DNA from: Candidatus Thermokryptus sp.
GTDB taxonomy: Bacteria; Bacteroidota; Ignavibacteria; Kryptoniales; Kryptoniaceae
Length of the DNA: 6,678 bases
NCBI GenBank assembly: GCA_028276305.1
Contig: JAPYWO010000069.1
Location: forward strand, 1-6,678
Direction: 5' to 3'
Both the position numbers and the translations under genes were made by a program. The notes beneath the pieces were generated by a model. The model saw only the letters and a list, made by a program, of their open reading frames with translations, made no database searches and was not told where the DNA came from. Each line of letters begins with the position of its first letter. The first letter of the stretch is position 1. This document shows positions 1 through 5,392 of the stretch, in pieces.

Positions 1-743
1 TCAAGTGACCTGAGCGCATCGTAACATTTCATCAAATCCTCTGGGATTATGCTTACGACTTCACCACGCAGATATTTTTTCTTTATGTTTGTCGGTGAGT
101 CAAGAGCGATTATCTTCCCAGCTGAGATAAACGCAACTCTGTTACATCTTTCCGCTTCATCCATATAATGAGTTGTCACAAGCACAGTTTTCCCCTTAGC
201 CGAGAGGTTGTATACAAGTTCCCAGAATTGCCTTCTTGAGACAGGGTCAACGCCTGAGGTTGGTTCATCAAGGAAAACAATTTTCGGCTCGTGGACTATT
301 GCTGTGGCGAATGAAAGACGCTGTCTCCACCCACCCGATAAATGCATCACAAGTGTCCTTCTGTATCTTTGAAATGAAAGCTCTTCAATTATCTCTTCCG
401 TTCGTTTCTTCGCTAACTTCTTATCGTTGAGGTAAATGCCGGCATAAAAACTTATATTTTCCTCCACGGTCAAATCATCATAAAGCCCAAACCTTTGAGA
501 CATATAACCAATTATTTTCTTGACTTCTTCCGGTTCTTTAAGTATGGAAAAGCCACCAACAAGCGCATCCCCAGATGTCGGTTTCAACAAGCCACAAAGC
601 AAACGCACGAGGGTCGTCTTACCAGCTCCATTTGGTCCAAGCAAACCGAAAATCTCCCCTTTTTCAATTTTCAAGCTGACCGAATCAACCGCAACCACCT
701 CTCCAAAAACCTTCGTAAGTTCAAATGTCTCAACATCAAACAT
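1..743 (-). CDS. ABC-2 type efflux ATP-binding protein, YbhF-like (partial, C-terminus off the left edge)
   Basis: This is the nucleotide-binding subunit of an ABC exporter. It would hydrolyse ATP at the inner face of the membrane to drive substrate export through ABC-2 permeases. I translated 247 residues from the ATG at 743, and the frame stays open to the window edge. All catalytic motifs are present: Walker A GPNGAGKT at 36-43, Q-loop Gln83 in GYMSQRFGLYDDLT, signature LSGGW at 135-139, Walker B IVFLDEP at 155-161 with Asp159 and Glu160, D-loop SGVD at 163-166, and H-loop His192 in TTHYMDEAE. The GYMSQRF-LYDDLT stretch and the LSGGW signature followed by RQRL resemble the YbhF/RbbA group. 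The start lies 10 bp after the stop of the adaptor gene, with GGGGA at 752-748, so the two are probably co-transcribed. One or two ABC-2 permease genes are expected beyond the edge (inference). The family call is secure; the substrate is unknown, and YbhF-type pumps are generally linked to drug or cation export. Confidence 0.92.
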   Translation of the reverse strand, partial: MFDVETFELTKVFGEVVAVDSVSLKIEKGEIFGLLGPNGAGKTTLVRLLCGLLKPTSGDALVGGFSILKEPEEVKKIIGYMSQRFGLYDDLTVEENISFYAGIYLNDKKLAKKRTEEIIEELSFQRYRRTLVMHLSGGWRQRLSFATAIVHEPKIVFLDEPTSGVDPVSRRQFWELVYNLSAKGKTVLVTTHYMDEAERCNRVAFISAGKIIALDSPTNIKKKYLRGEVVSIIPEDLMKCYDALRSL

Positions 744-753
744 CTTTTCCCCA

Positions 754-1719
754 TCATTTTATTATTTCAACATCAGCAGGCATTCCAGGTTTGAAAATAC
801 CCTCCCCATTTCTCACTTTTACTTTTACAGCATAGACAAGTTTTGTTCTTTCTTCCTTCGTTTGAACATTTTTCGGTGTGAATTCCGCTTTGGGTGAAAC
901 AAAAACAACCACACCTTTAAAAACCCTCTTCGGGTAAGAGTCAATTTTCACATCAACGCTATCACCAAGTTTTACAAAGCCAAGCTCATTCTCAGGCAGA
1001 TAAATGCGAATATAAACCTCATCAAGGTTTGAAATCTTCGCTATTGGAACCCCAGGGGAAACAAACTCACCCAACTCAACGAACTTCGTCGTGACAAAAC
1101 CGGATATCGGCGATAAAATTTTTGATTTTTTAATCTGCAATTCAACGCTTTTCATCTGAGCAAGCGCTCTTTGATAGTTGGCGAAAGCAATTTTTATCTC
1201 TTCTTCTCTCGCACCACTTTTTAAAATTTCCAACTTTTTAACCGCCTCTTCATACTGTGACTTACTTGACTCATAAAGCGTCTTCGCATTATCAAACTGT
1301 TCCTGAGTCGTGACATTTTCTTCATACAACTTTTTAATCCTCTCAAAATGTTTTTTGGCGTTTTCAAAATTTACCTTGGCACGCTCAACGGCTTGCTCCA
1401 TTGCTTCTATTTCCTCACGCCTTGCTCCTTTAAGAAGCAATTGATATTGCGACAAAAGCGCCTCCGCTTGCGATTTCGCTTCAAGATACCTCTGATAAAT
1501 CATCTCGGTATCAACACGACAAAGAACAAACCCACTATCAACCCTGCTACCCTCGTCAAAATTTAACTCAACAATCCTTCCGCTCACCTCTGAACTGACT
1601 ATAACTTCCCGAGATTCAACTATTCCACTCGCATAAATTTTCAAATCCTTGTCCCCCTTACCCCCAGAACAGGAATTCAACAATAACCAAACCAAGAGGA
1701 AAAAAATGTGCTTTTTCAT
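754..1719 (-). CDS. HlyD/YbhG-type periplasmic adaptor lipoprotein of an ABC efflux pump
   Basis: This is a membrane fusion (adaptor) protein of 321 residues that would connect the inner-membrane ABC exporter to an outer-membrane channel. The N-terminus is a lipoprotein signal: Lys2-Lys3, a hydrophobic run at 5-14, then LNSC with the lipidated cysteine at 17. Next come the first lipoyl half-motif (about 41-72, containing VSGRIVELNFDEGSRV), a long Lys/Glu/Ala/Gln-rich coiled-coil hairpin (about 73-198), the second lipoyl half (about 200-231, containing LSPISGFVTTKFVELGEFV), and a beta-barrel to the C-terminus ending near PGMPADVEI. The hairpin carries two near-identical GAR-EEI motifs at 98-104 and 169-175, as seen in YbhG-like adaptors. 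The start at 1719 gives a well-formed signal peptide; its Shine-Dalgarno is weak (CGAGAAA upstream). It is the first gene of the minus-strand operon and is followed by the ATPase. The family is clear; what the pump exports cannot be told from the sequence. Confidence 0.92.
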   Translation of the reverse strand: MKKHIFFLLVWLLLNSCSGGKGDKDLKIYASGIVESREVIVSSEVSGRIVELNFDEGSRVDSGFVLCRVDTEMIYQRYLEAKSQAEALLSQYQLLLKGARREEIEAMEQAVERAKVNFENAKKHFERIKKLYEENVTTQEQFDNAKTLYESSKSQYEEAVKKLEILKSGAREEEIKIAFANYQRALAQMKSVELQIKKSKILSPISGFVTTKFVELGEFVSPGVPIAKISNLDEVYIRIYLPENELGFVKLGDSVDVKIDSYPKRVFKGVVVFVSPKAEFTPKNVQTKEERTKLVYAVKVKVRNGEGIFKPGMPADVEIIK

Positions 1720-1743
1720 CGCGTTTCTCGTTGAAATTAATTT

Positions 1744-1761
1744 TTTCAGCGGTCGCTTAAA
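1744..1761. promoter_or_regulatory. Imperfect 18-bp palindrome in the efflux operon leader
   Basis: TTTCAGCG-GT-CGCTTAAA is an inverted repeat: TTT pairs with AAA and AGCG with CGCT, with a single C/T mismatch between them. It lies between the predicted minus-strand promoter and the adaptor start codon, where a repressor site for an efflux operon would be plausible. No regulator gene is present in the window, so its role is inference only. Confidence 0.25.
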
Positions 1762-1778
1762 TTTATAAAAATCGGATT

Positions 1779-1809
1779 AAAATACACAAAATAAATTTGA
1801 ACTTGTCAA
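1779..1809 (-). promoter_or_regulatory. Candidate sigma70-type promoter for the efflux operon
   Basis: Reading the minus strand, a perfect TTGACA lies at 1809-1804. A spacing of 17 gives TGTATT (1786-1781) as the -10 box, and a spacing of 19 gives TATTTT (1784-1779). Neither -10 is strong. Transcription would start near 1774-1772, leaving a leader of about 55 nt before the adaptor ATG at 1719. The -35 overlaps the one proposed for cutA on the other strand. Confidence 0.45.
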
Positions 1810-1811
1810 AT
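1795..1811. promoter_or_regulatory. Palindrome over the shared -35 region, candidate operator
   Basis: The sequence ATTTGA-ACTTG-TCAAAT has perfect 6-bp inverted arms at 1795-1800 and 1806-1811 around a 5-bp spacer. It covers the -35 boxes of both divergent promoters, so a dimeric regulator bound here could control both operons. The AT-rich arms could also occur by chance in this intergenic region. Confidence 0.35.
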
Positions 1812-1831
1812 CAAACCCATAATTTTATATT
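1803..1831 (+). promoter_or_regulatory. Candidate sigma70-type promoter for cutA-potC-potD
   Basis: TTGTCA at 1803-1808 and TATATT at 1826-1831 each match the sigma70 consensus at five of six positions, with an ideal 17-bp spacing. The predicted start of transcription is near 1838, about 20 nt before the cutA ATG. No better plus-strand promoter is visible in the 138-bp divergent intergenic region. If the organism uses a Bacteroidota-type sigma factor, the true boxes could differ. Confidence 0.55.
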
Positions 1832-1857
1832 ACAAAAACAAAAATGCAGAAAAACAG

Positions 1858-2187
1858 ATGACCGAACATATCGTCGTTTTAATTACAACCCCAAATGTCA
1901 TTGAGGCGAGGAAAATATCAAAAACGCTCGTTGAAGAAAAACTCGCAGCTTGTTGCAACATCGTTCAAAAAGTTAATTCAATCTACTTCTGGAAAGGCAA
2001 CATTGAAGATGATTCCGAATCTTTGATAATAATTAAAACGAAAAAAGAAGCTTTCCAACAACTTGTAAAACGGGTCAAAGAACTGCATAAATACACGGTC
2101 CCTGAAATAATCGCTTTGCCAATAATTGACGGCTCTGAATCTTATCTCCAATGGATAGATGAAACGGTCACAGGGAAAGAGACATAG
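1858..2187 (+). CDS. cutA: CutA1 divalent-cation tolerance protein
   Basis: This is a small cytosolic protein of 109 residues, the usual CutA1 size. CutA1 proteins form very stable ferredoxin-like trimers and are linked to copper and other divalent-metal tolerance, though their biochemical role is unsettled. Family hallmarks are visible in order: TTPNVIEARKISKTLVEEKLAACCNI broken as TTPN (10-13), LVEEKLAACCNI (24-35), IYFWKGNIEDDSE (42-54), IIIKTK (57-62), HKYTVPEI (77-84) and the late YLQWI (96-100). Cys32/Cys33 and His77 are candidate metal ligands, by analogy with the cysteine and histidine implicated in Escherichia coli CutA. It is the first gene of a unit with potC and potD, and its 3' end overlaps the potC start by 29 bp. 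The ATG at 1858 begins the conserved first strand directly. It has no clear Shine-Dalgarno, only a purine-rich AGAAAAACAG. Confidence 0.93.
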   Translation: MTEHIVVLITTPNVIEARKISKTLVEEKLAACCNIVQKVNSIYFWKGNIEDDSESLIIIKTKKEAFQQLVKRVKELHKYTVPEIIALPIIDGSESYLQWIDETVTGKET

Positions 2188-2941
2188 AATTCTAAAATTT
2201 TATACACTTGCGATTTACTTCTTTCTTTACCTTCCGATTTTAATTCTCGTCTTTCTTTCATTCAACAAGTCAAGATGGACAACCATTTGGGAGGGTTTCA
2301 CATTTCAATGGTATTTGAAACTTTTCAAAAACGAACTGCTTTTAAATTCTGCGAAAAATAGCTTGATAATAGCGACGGTTTCGACATTGATTTCAACAAT
2401 TTTGGGAACGCTCGGAGCGATAGCACTTAGAAAAATTAATTTCAAAATAAGGGAGAGTTTTAAACTGCTCGTTTATCTTCCGATAGTGATACCTGAAATA
2501 GTACTTGCCGGGGCTTTGCTTAGTTTCTTCGGTTTCGTCAAGATAACCCTTGGTTTTACAACAGTAATTATAGCGCACATCGTATTCAGCATTTCATATG
2601 TTATTTTAATTGTTCTGGCGAGATTACAAAACATTGAAAAGGAAATTGAAGAATCAGCCCTTGACCTTGGAGCGAATGAATTTGAAGTCATAAAAAGAGT
2701 GACAATTCCACTGCTTCTACCAGCCATAACTTCGTCAGCACTTATCGTCTTCACACTTTCAATTGACGACTATTTGATAACTTCTTTCGTCGCTGGCGTT
2801 TCATCAACGACATTGCCTCTTCAAATTTATTCAATGTTAAGGACAAGTGTAACCCCCGAGGTAAATGCTATATCAACCATAATGCTTATCACGACTACGA
2901 TCGCTATATTTCTATCACAAAGGTTGCTAAAGGAGAAATGA
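2159..2941 (+). CDS. potC: Spermidine/putrescine ABC transporter permease, PotC-like
   Basis: This is an inner-membrane permease of 260 residues, the usual PotC length. Together with a PotB-type partner and PotA ATPase it would form the polyamine import channel. Six hydrophobic segments can be read at about 14-35, 65-90, 102-124, 130-155, 188-209 and 238-255. The cytoplasmic EAA loop that docks on the ATPase is at about 163-190, with the core ESALDLGANEFEVIKRVTIP. The N-terminal FLYLPILILVFLSFN and the downstream FTFQWY are typical of PotC. The start at 2159 lies inside cutA and has only a weak GGA nearby, so translation is probably coupled to cutA. The basic N-terminus KRSQGKRHR fits a cytoplasmic tail. 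No later ATG suits, though a rare ATT at 2189 sits behind a good purine tract. The gene ends in an ATGA overlap with potD. No potB or potA is adjacent, which is unusual. Confidence 0.9.
   Translation: MKRSQGKRHRILKFYTLAIYFFLYLPILILVFLSFNKSRWTTIWEGFTFQWYLKLFKNELLLNSAKNSLIIATVSTLISTILGTLGAIALRKINFKIRESFKLLVYLPIVIPEIVLAGALLSFFGFVKITLGFTTVIIAHIVFSISYVILIVLARLQNIEKEIEESALDLGANEFEVIKRVTIPLLLPAITSSALIVFTLSIDDYLITSFVAGVSSTTLPLQIYSMLRTSVTPEVNAISTIMLITTTIAIFLSQRLLKEK
2931..2935 (+). promoter_or_regulatory. Ribosome binding site of potD
   Basis: AGGAG ends 2 bases before the ATG at 2938 and lies within the last codons of potC. It supports the ATGA-overlap start of potD even though the spacing is short. 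It is one of the few strong Shine-Dalgarno sequences in the window. Confidence 0.6.
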
Positions 2942-3957
2942 TAAAGAAATTCCTTATTCTTGCTTTTGTCTCAATTTTCATCTCTTGCGGAAGGAACAAA
3001 AACCAAGTGAATGTCTACATCTGGTCGGATTATCTCCCAAGTGATGTGATTGAAAAGTTTGAAAGAGAAACCGGGATAAAGGTCAACATTGACACTTATG
3101 ATTCTAATGAGATTTTGCTTGAAAAACTATTAACAGGGGTGAGCAAATATGATGTTGTGGTCCCATCCGATTATATGGTTCAAATTTTGATAAAACAAAA
3201 TCTCCTGCGAAAGATTGAGAAGTCAAAAATTACAAACTTGAAAAACATCAACAAGAAATTTCTAAACCTTGAATTTGACCCGGGGAATGAATTTTCAATA
3301 CCTTTCTTCTGGGGGACTACTGGATTTGCCTACAGAAGAGATAAGCTCGGTGAATTACCCAACACATGGCAAGTTTTATTTGATGAAAAATACGCTGGGA
3401 AAATTTTAATGCTTGACGATATGCGAGAGTGTTTTGCAGTGGCGCTTAAACTTTTGGGGCGTTCAATAAATGAAACTGATACGACGATTTTATCAAAAGC
3501 TAAGGAAGTTTTAATTGGTCAAAAAAAATTGGTAAAACAATACAACAGTTCTGGTTTTGACCAAGCGATTTTATCAGGCGATGTTTGGATAGCACACGGT
3601 TGGAGTGGTCAACTTGTAAAAATTGCTGAAACCGATACCAAAATCGTATATGTTCTTCCAAGAGAAGGTGGAACTTTATGGATTGATAATCTCGCTATTC
3701 CCAAAACAGCTGAAAACATAGAAAATGCCCACATTTTCATCAACTTCCTTTTAAAACCAGAGATAAGCGCAAGGGTCAGCGAATTTTCTGGATACGCAAC
3801 CGTAAATGACTCAGCTAAAAAACTCATAAATCCAAAATTTCTCTCAAAACAAAGATACCCAAGCGATGAAGAGCTCAAAAATTTTGAACTCATGAAGGAC
3901 CTTGGACCGGTGACGAAACTTCTTGATAGATACTGGACTGAGATAAAATCACAGTGA
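2938..3957 (+). CDS. potD: Polyamine-binding lipoprotein of the PotD family
   Basis: This is the extracytoplasmic substrate-binding component (339 residues) that would deliver spermidine or putrescine to the permease. It begins with a lipoprotein signal, Lys3-Lys4 then a hydrophobic run and FISC with Cys17, so it is predicted to be membrane-anchored, unlike the soluble periplasmic E. coli PotD. Residues corresponding to the polyamine-binding set of E. coli PotD appear conserved: Trp29 and Tyr32 in YIWSDYLP, Ser77 and Tyr79 in VPSDYM, Asp161 and Glu164 in MLDDMRECF, Trp222 in AHGWSG, Trp248 and Asp250 in LWIDNLAIP, and Tyr286 in GYATVN. This favours a true polyamine ligand over another small cation, but the exact polyamine is unknown. 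The start overlaps the potC stop as ATGA. It is the last gene of the cutA-potC-potD unit, with a weak hairpin following. Confidence 0.92.
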   Translation: MIKKFLILAFVSIFISCGRNKNQVNVYIWSDYLPSDVIEKFERETGIKVNIDTYDSNEILLEKLLTGVSKYDVVVPSDYMVQILIKQNLLRKIEKSKITNLKNINKKFLNLEFDPGNEFSIPFFWGTTGFAYRRDKLGELPNTWQVLFDEKYAGKILMLDDMRECFAVALKLLGRSINETDTTILSKAKEVLIGQKKLVKQYNSSGFDQAILSGDVWIAHGWSGQLVKIAETDTKIVYVLPREGGTLWIDNLAIPKTAENIENAHIFINFLLKPEISARVSEFSGYATVNDSAKKLINPKFLSKQRYPSDEELKNFELMKDLGPVTKLLDRYWTEIKSQ

Positions 3958-3959
3958 GT

Positions 3960-3978
3960 TTGACAAAAGTCAATTTTT
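3960..3978 (+). terminator. Weak hairpin with T-run after potD, possible terminator
   Basis: TTGAC-AAAA-GTCAA forms a 5-bp stem with a 4-base loop and is followed directly by TTTTT, 2 bp after the potD stop. The stem has only two G-C pairs, so it would be a weak intrinsic terminator. The same bases contain a perfect TTGACA that could be a -35 for the ferredoxin gene, but no acceptable -10 lies 16-19 bp downstream, so I prefer the terminator reading. Confidence 0.35.
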
Positions 3979-4027
3979 ATCTCATTCTTTATTTTTAACT
4001 TCTAACGAGTCAATTCAAAAACAAAAA

Positions 4028-4032
4028 AGGAG
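4028..4032 (+). promoter_or_regulatory. Ribosome binding site of the ferredoxin gene
   Basis: AGGAG, within AAAAAAGGAGAA, ends 9 bases before the ATG at 4042. This is a strong Shine-Dalgarno, consistent with high expression of the ferredoxin, and it fixes the start codon. Confidence 0.75.
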
Positions 4033-4041
4033 AACCTCAAA

Positions 4042-4329
4042 ATGGCTTACATTATCTGTGAACCCTGCGTGGGCGTTTGCGACACCGCCTGCGTTCAAGT
4101 GTGCCCGGTGAACTGCATCTACGGACCAGAGGGATATGATGTGACGAATGAGGAGCATCTGAAAGAGATGAGAGAGAAAAAGATGCAGCTTTACATCCAT
4201 CCACAAGAGTGCATTGATTGTGGGGCTTGCCAACCGGAGTGCCCAGTTGAGGCAATCTTTCCAGAGGCAGAAGTGCCCGAAAAATGGCAGAATTATATCA
4301 GGATAAACTACGAGAGATTCGGGCTGTGA
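4042..4329 (+). CDS. Ferredoxin of the seven-iron [3Fe-4S][4Fe-4S] type, extra cysteines
   Basis: This is a small cytosolic electron carrier of 95 residues with ten cysteines at 6, 9, 13, 17, 21, 25, 57, 60, 63 and 67. Aligned by eye to Azotobacter ferredoxin I, Cys9, Cys17 and Cys67 match the [3Fe-4S] ligands. Cys21, Cys57, Cys60 and Cys63 match the [4Fe-4S] ligands, and Cys25 matches a non-ligand cysteine. The CVQVCPVNC and [17 protein letters not shown] motifs are typical of the family. Cys6 and Cys13 are additional, and the linker between the two cluster motifs (about 26-56) is longer than in Azotobacter. The C-terminal [16 protein letters not shown] is a normal family tail. The gene is visibly richer in G+C than its neighbours, has a strong ribosome binding site and its own terminator, and is probably monocistronic and highly expressed. 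Whether the first cluster is 3Fe or 4Fe cannot be settled from the sequence. Confidence 0.93.
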   Translation: MAYIICEPCVGVCDTACVQVCPVNCIYGPEGYDVTNEEHLKEMREKKMQLYIHPQECIDCGACQPECPVEAIFPEAEVPEKWQNYIRINYERFGL

Positions 4330-4337
4330 TGTTTATT

Positions 4338-4370
4338 AAGCCCGACCCAGAATTGGGTCGGGCTTTTTGT
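4338..4370 (+). terminator. Strong intrinsic terminator after the ferredoxin gene
   Basis: The inverted repeat has a perfect 12-bp stem, with arms at 4338-4349 and 4354-4365 built on GCCCGACCC and GGGTCGGGC. The loop is GAAT, and the stem is followed by a TTTTGTT tract. It begins 8 bp after the ferredoxin stop codon. It is the clearest non-coding signal in the window and separates the ferredoxin gene from purM. Confidence 0.93.
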
Positions 4371-4394
4371 TAAAATAAATACGCATTGAAAACT

Positions 4395-5390
4395 ATGAAA
4401 ACTTATAAAGACGCAGGTGTTGACATTGAAGTCGCTGATAAACTTGTTGAAAAGATAAAAAAAATCGCCAAAACGACATTTAATCAAAGAGTTCTAACGG
4501 ATATCGGTTTATTTGGCGCTTTCTATGACATCAAGTTTGATAAATTTAAACACCCTGTTCTTGTCTCAAGCGTTGATGGTGTGGGGACGAAGTTGAAAAT
4601 CGCTTTTATGACAAACCGGCACGACACTGTCGGTCAAGACCTTGTGAATCATTGCGTGAATGACATACTCGTCTGTGGGGCTGAACCACTGTTTTTCCTT
4701 GATTACTTCGCAACCGGGAAATTAATACCCGAAGTTGCCGAAAAAGTAATCTCAGGGATGGCAAAGGCGTGTGAAGAAAATGGATGTTCATTGATAGGCG
4801 GAGAAACTGCAGAAATGCCAGGTTTCTATGCCGAAGGCGAATATGATATCGCCGGGATGATAGTTGGAATAGTTGAAAAGGAAAAAATCATAAAAGGGGA
4901 TAATGTTAAACCTGGCGATATCTTAATCGCATTACCGTCAAATGGCTTGCACACAAACGGCTATTCGCTTGCAAGAGCTGTTTTACTTGAAAAATTTAAA
5001 ATTGATGAATTTATCCCCGAGTTAAATTCAACTCTTGCTGACGAACTTTTGAAAATTCACCGTTCCTATTTAAAACCAATTTTAAAGTTGATGGAAAAAT
5101 TTGACCTGCACGCAATATCTCATATCACCGGCGGTGGTATCATGGGAAACACTAAAAGGGTCGTCCCCGAGAATTTGAAAATAAAAGTTGATTGGAACGC
5201 TTGGGAAAGACCGGCTATTTTTAAGTTAATCCAAGAGATCGGTAAAGTTCCGGAAGAAGATATGCGACGAACATTTAACCTTGGCGTTGGACTTATTTTG
5301 ATAGTTGATAAAAAAGAAGCGGATGAAATTTTAACTGAATTAAGATCGCTTGGTGAAAATCCATTCATAATCGGTGAAATTTCAAGCTGA
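4395..5390 (+). CDS. purM: Phosphoribosylformylglycinamidine cyclo-ligase (AIR synthase)
   Basis: This cytosolic enzyme of the purine pathway uses ATP to close the imidazole ring, converting FGAM to AIR. From the ATG at 4395 it is 331 residues, close to the usual size. Motifs in order are YKDAGVDIE (4-12), DGVGTK (61-66), DLVNHCVNDILVCGAEPLF (82-100), IGGETAEMPGFY (134-145), GLHTNGYSLAR (184-194), HITGGGIMGN (243-252) and FNLGVGL (294-300). The GGGIMGN segment has Gly at 251, where many PurM proteins have Glu before Asn. I chose ATG 4395 over an in-frame TTG at 4386 because family members begin close to YKDAGVD. Neither has a Shine-Dalgarno. The start is only 24 bp past the ferredoxin terminator, so its promoter must be very close or rely on read-through. 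No other pur gene is nearby. The 3' end converges on the MFS gene. Confidence 0.95.
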   Translation: MKTYKDAGVDIEVADKLVEKIKKIAKTTFNQRVLTDIGLFGAFYDIKFDKFKHPVLVSSVDGVGTKLKIAFMTNRHDTVGQDLVNHCVNDILVCGAEPLFFLDYFATGKLIPEVAEKVISGMAKACEENGCSLIGGETAEMPGFYAEGEYDIAGMIVGIVEKEKIIKGDNVKPGDILIALPSNGLHTNGYSLARAVLLEKFKIDEFIPELNSTLADELLKIHRSYLKPILKLMEKFDLHAISHITGGGIMGNTKRVVPENLKIKVDWNAWERPAIFKLIQEIGKVPEEDMRRTFNLGVGLILIVDKKEADEILTELRSLGENPFIIGEISS

Positions 5391-5392
5391 GC

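Noticed and set aside
236..897. Several plus-strand open frames opposite the ATPase and adaptor genes
   Set aside because: They lie antisense to two well-supported genes, overlap each other in different frames, and their translations show no domain or motif.
2172..2191. Alternative potC start at the ATT codon 2189 behind the purine tract AGGGAAAGAG
   Set aside because: ATT starts are very rare, and the upstream ATG at 2159 gives a basic cytoplasmic N-terminus typical of the family. It is kept only as an alternative.
4015..4255. Minus-strand open frames opposite the ferredoxin gene
   Set aside because: They are shadows of a clear ferredoxin. Their His- and Arg-rich translations come from reading cysteine and proline codons backwards, and no start signal is present.
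4386..4394. TTG at 4386 as the purM start codon
   Set aside because: It adds only three residues (Met-Lys-Thr) that look like a duplication of the true start; it has no Shine-Dalgarno, and the ATG at 4395 matches the usual PurM N-terminus.
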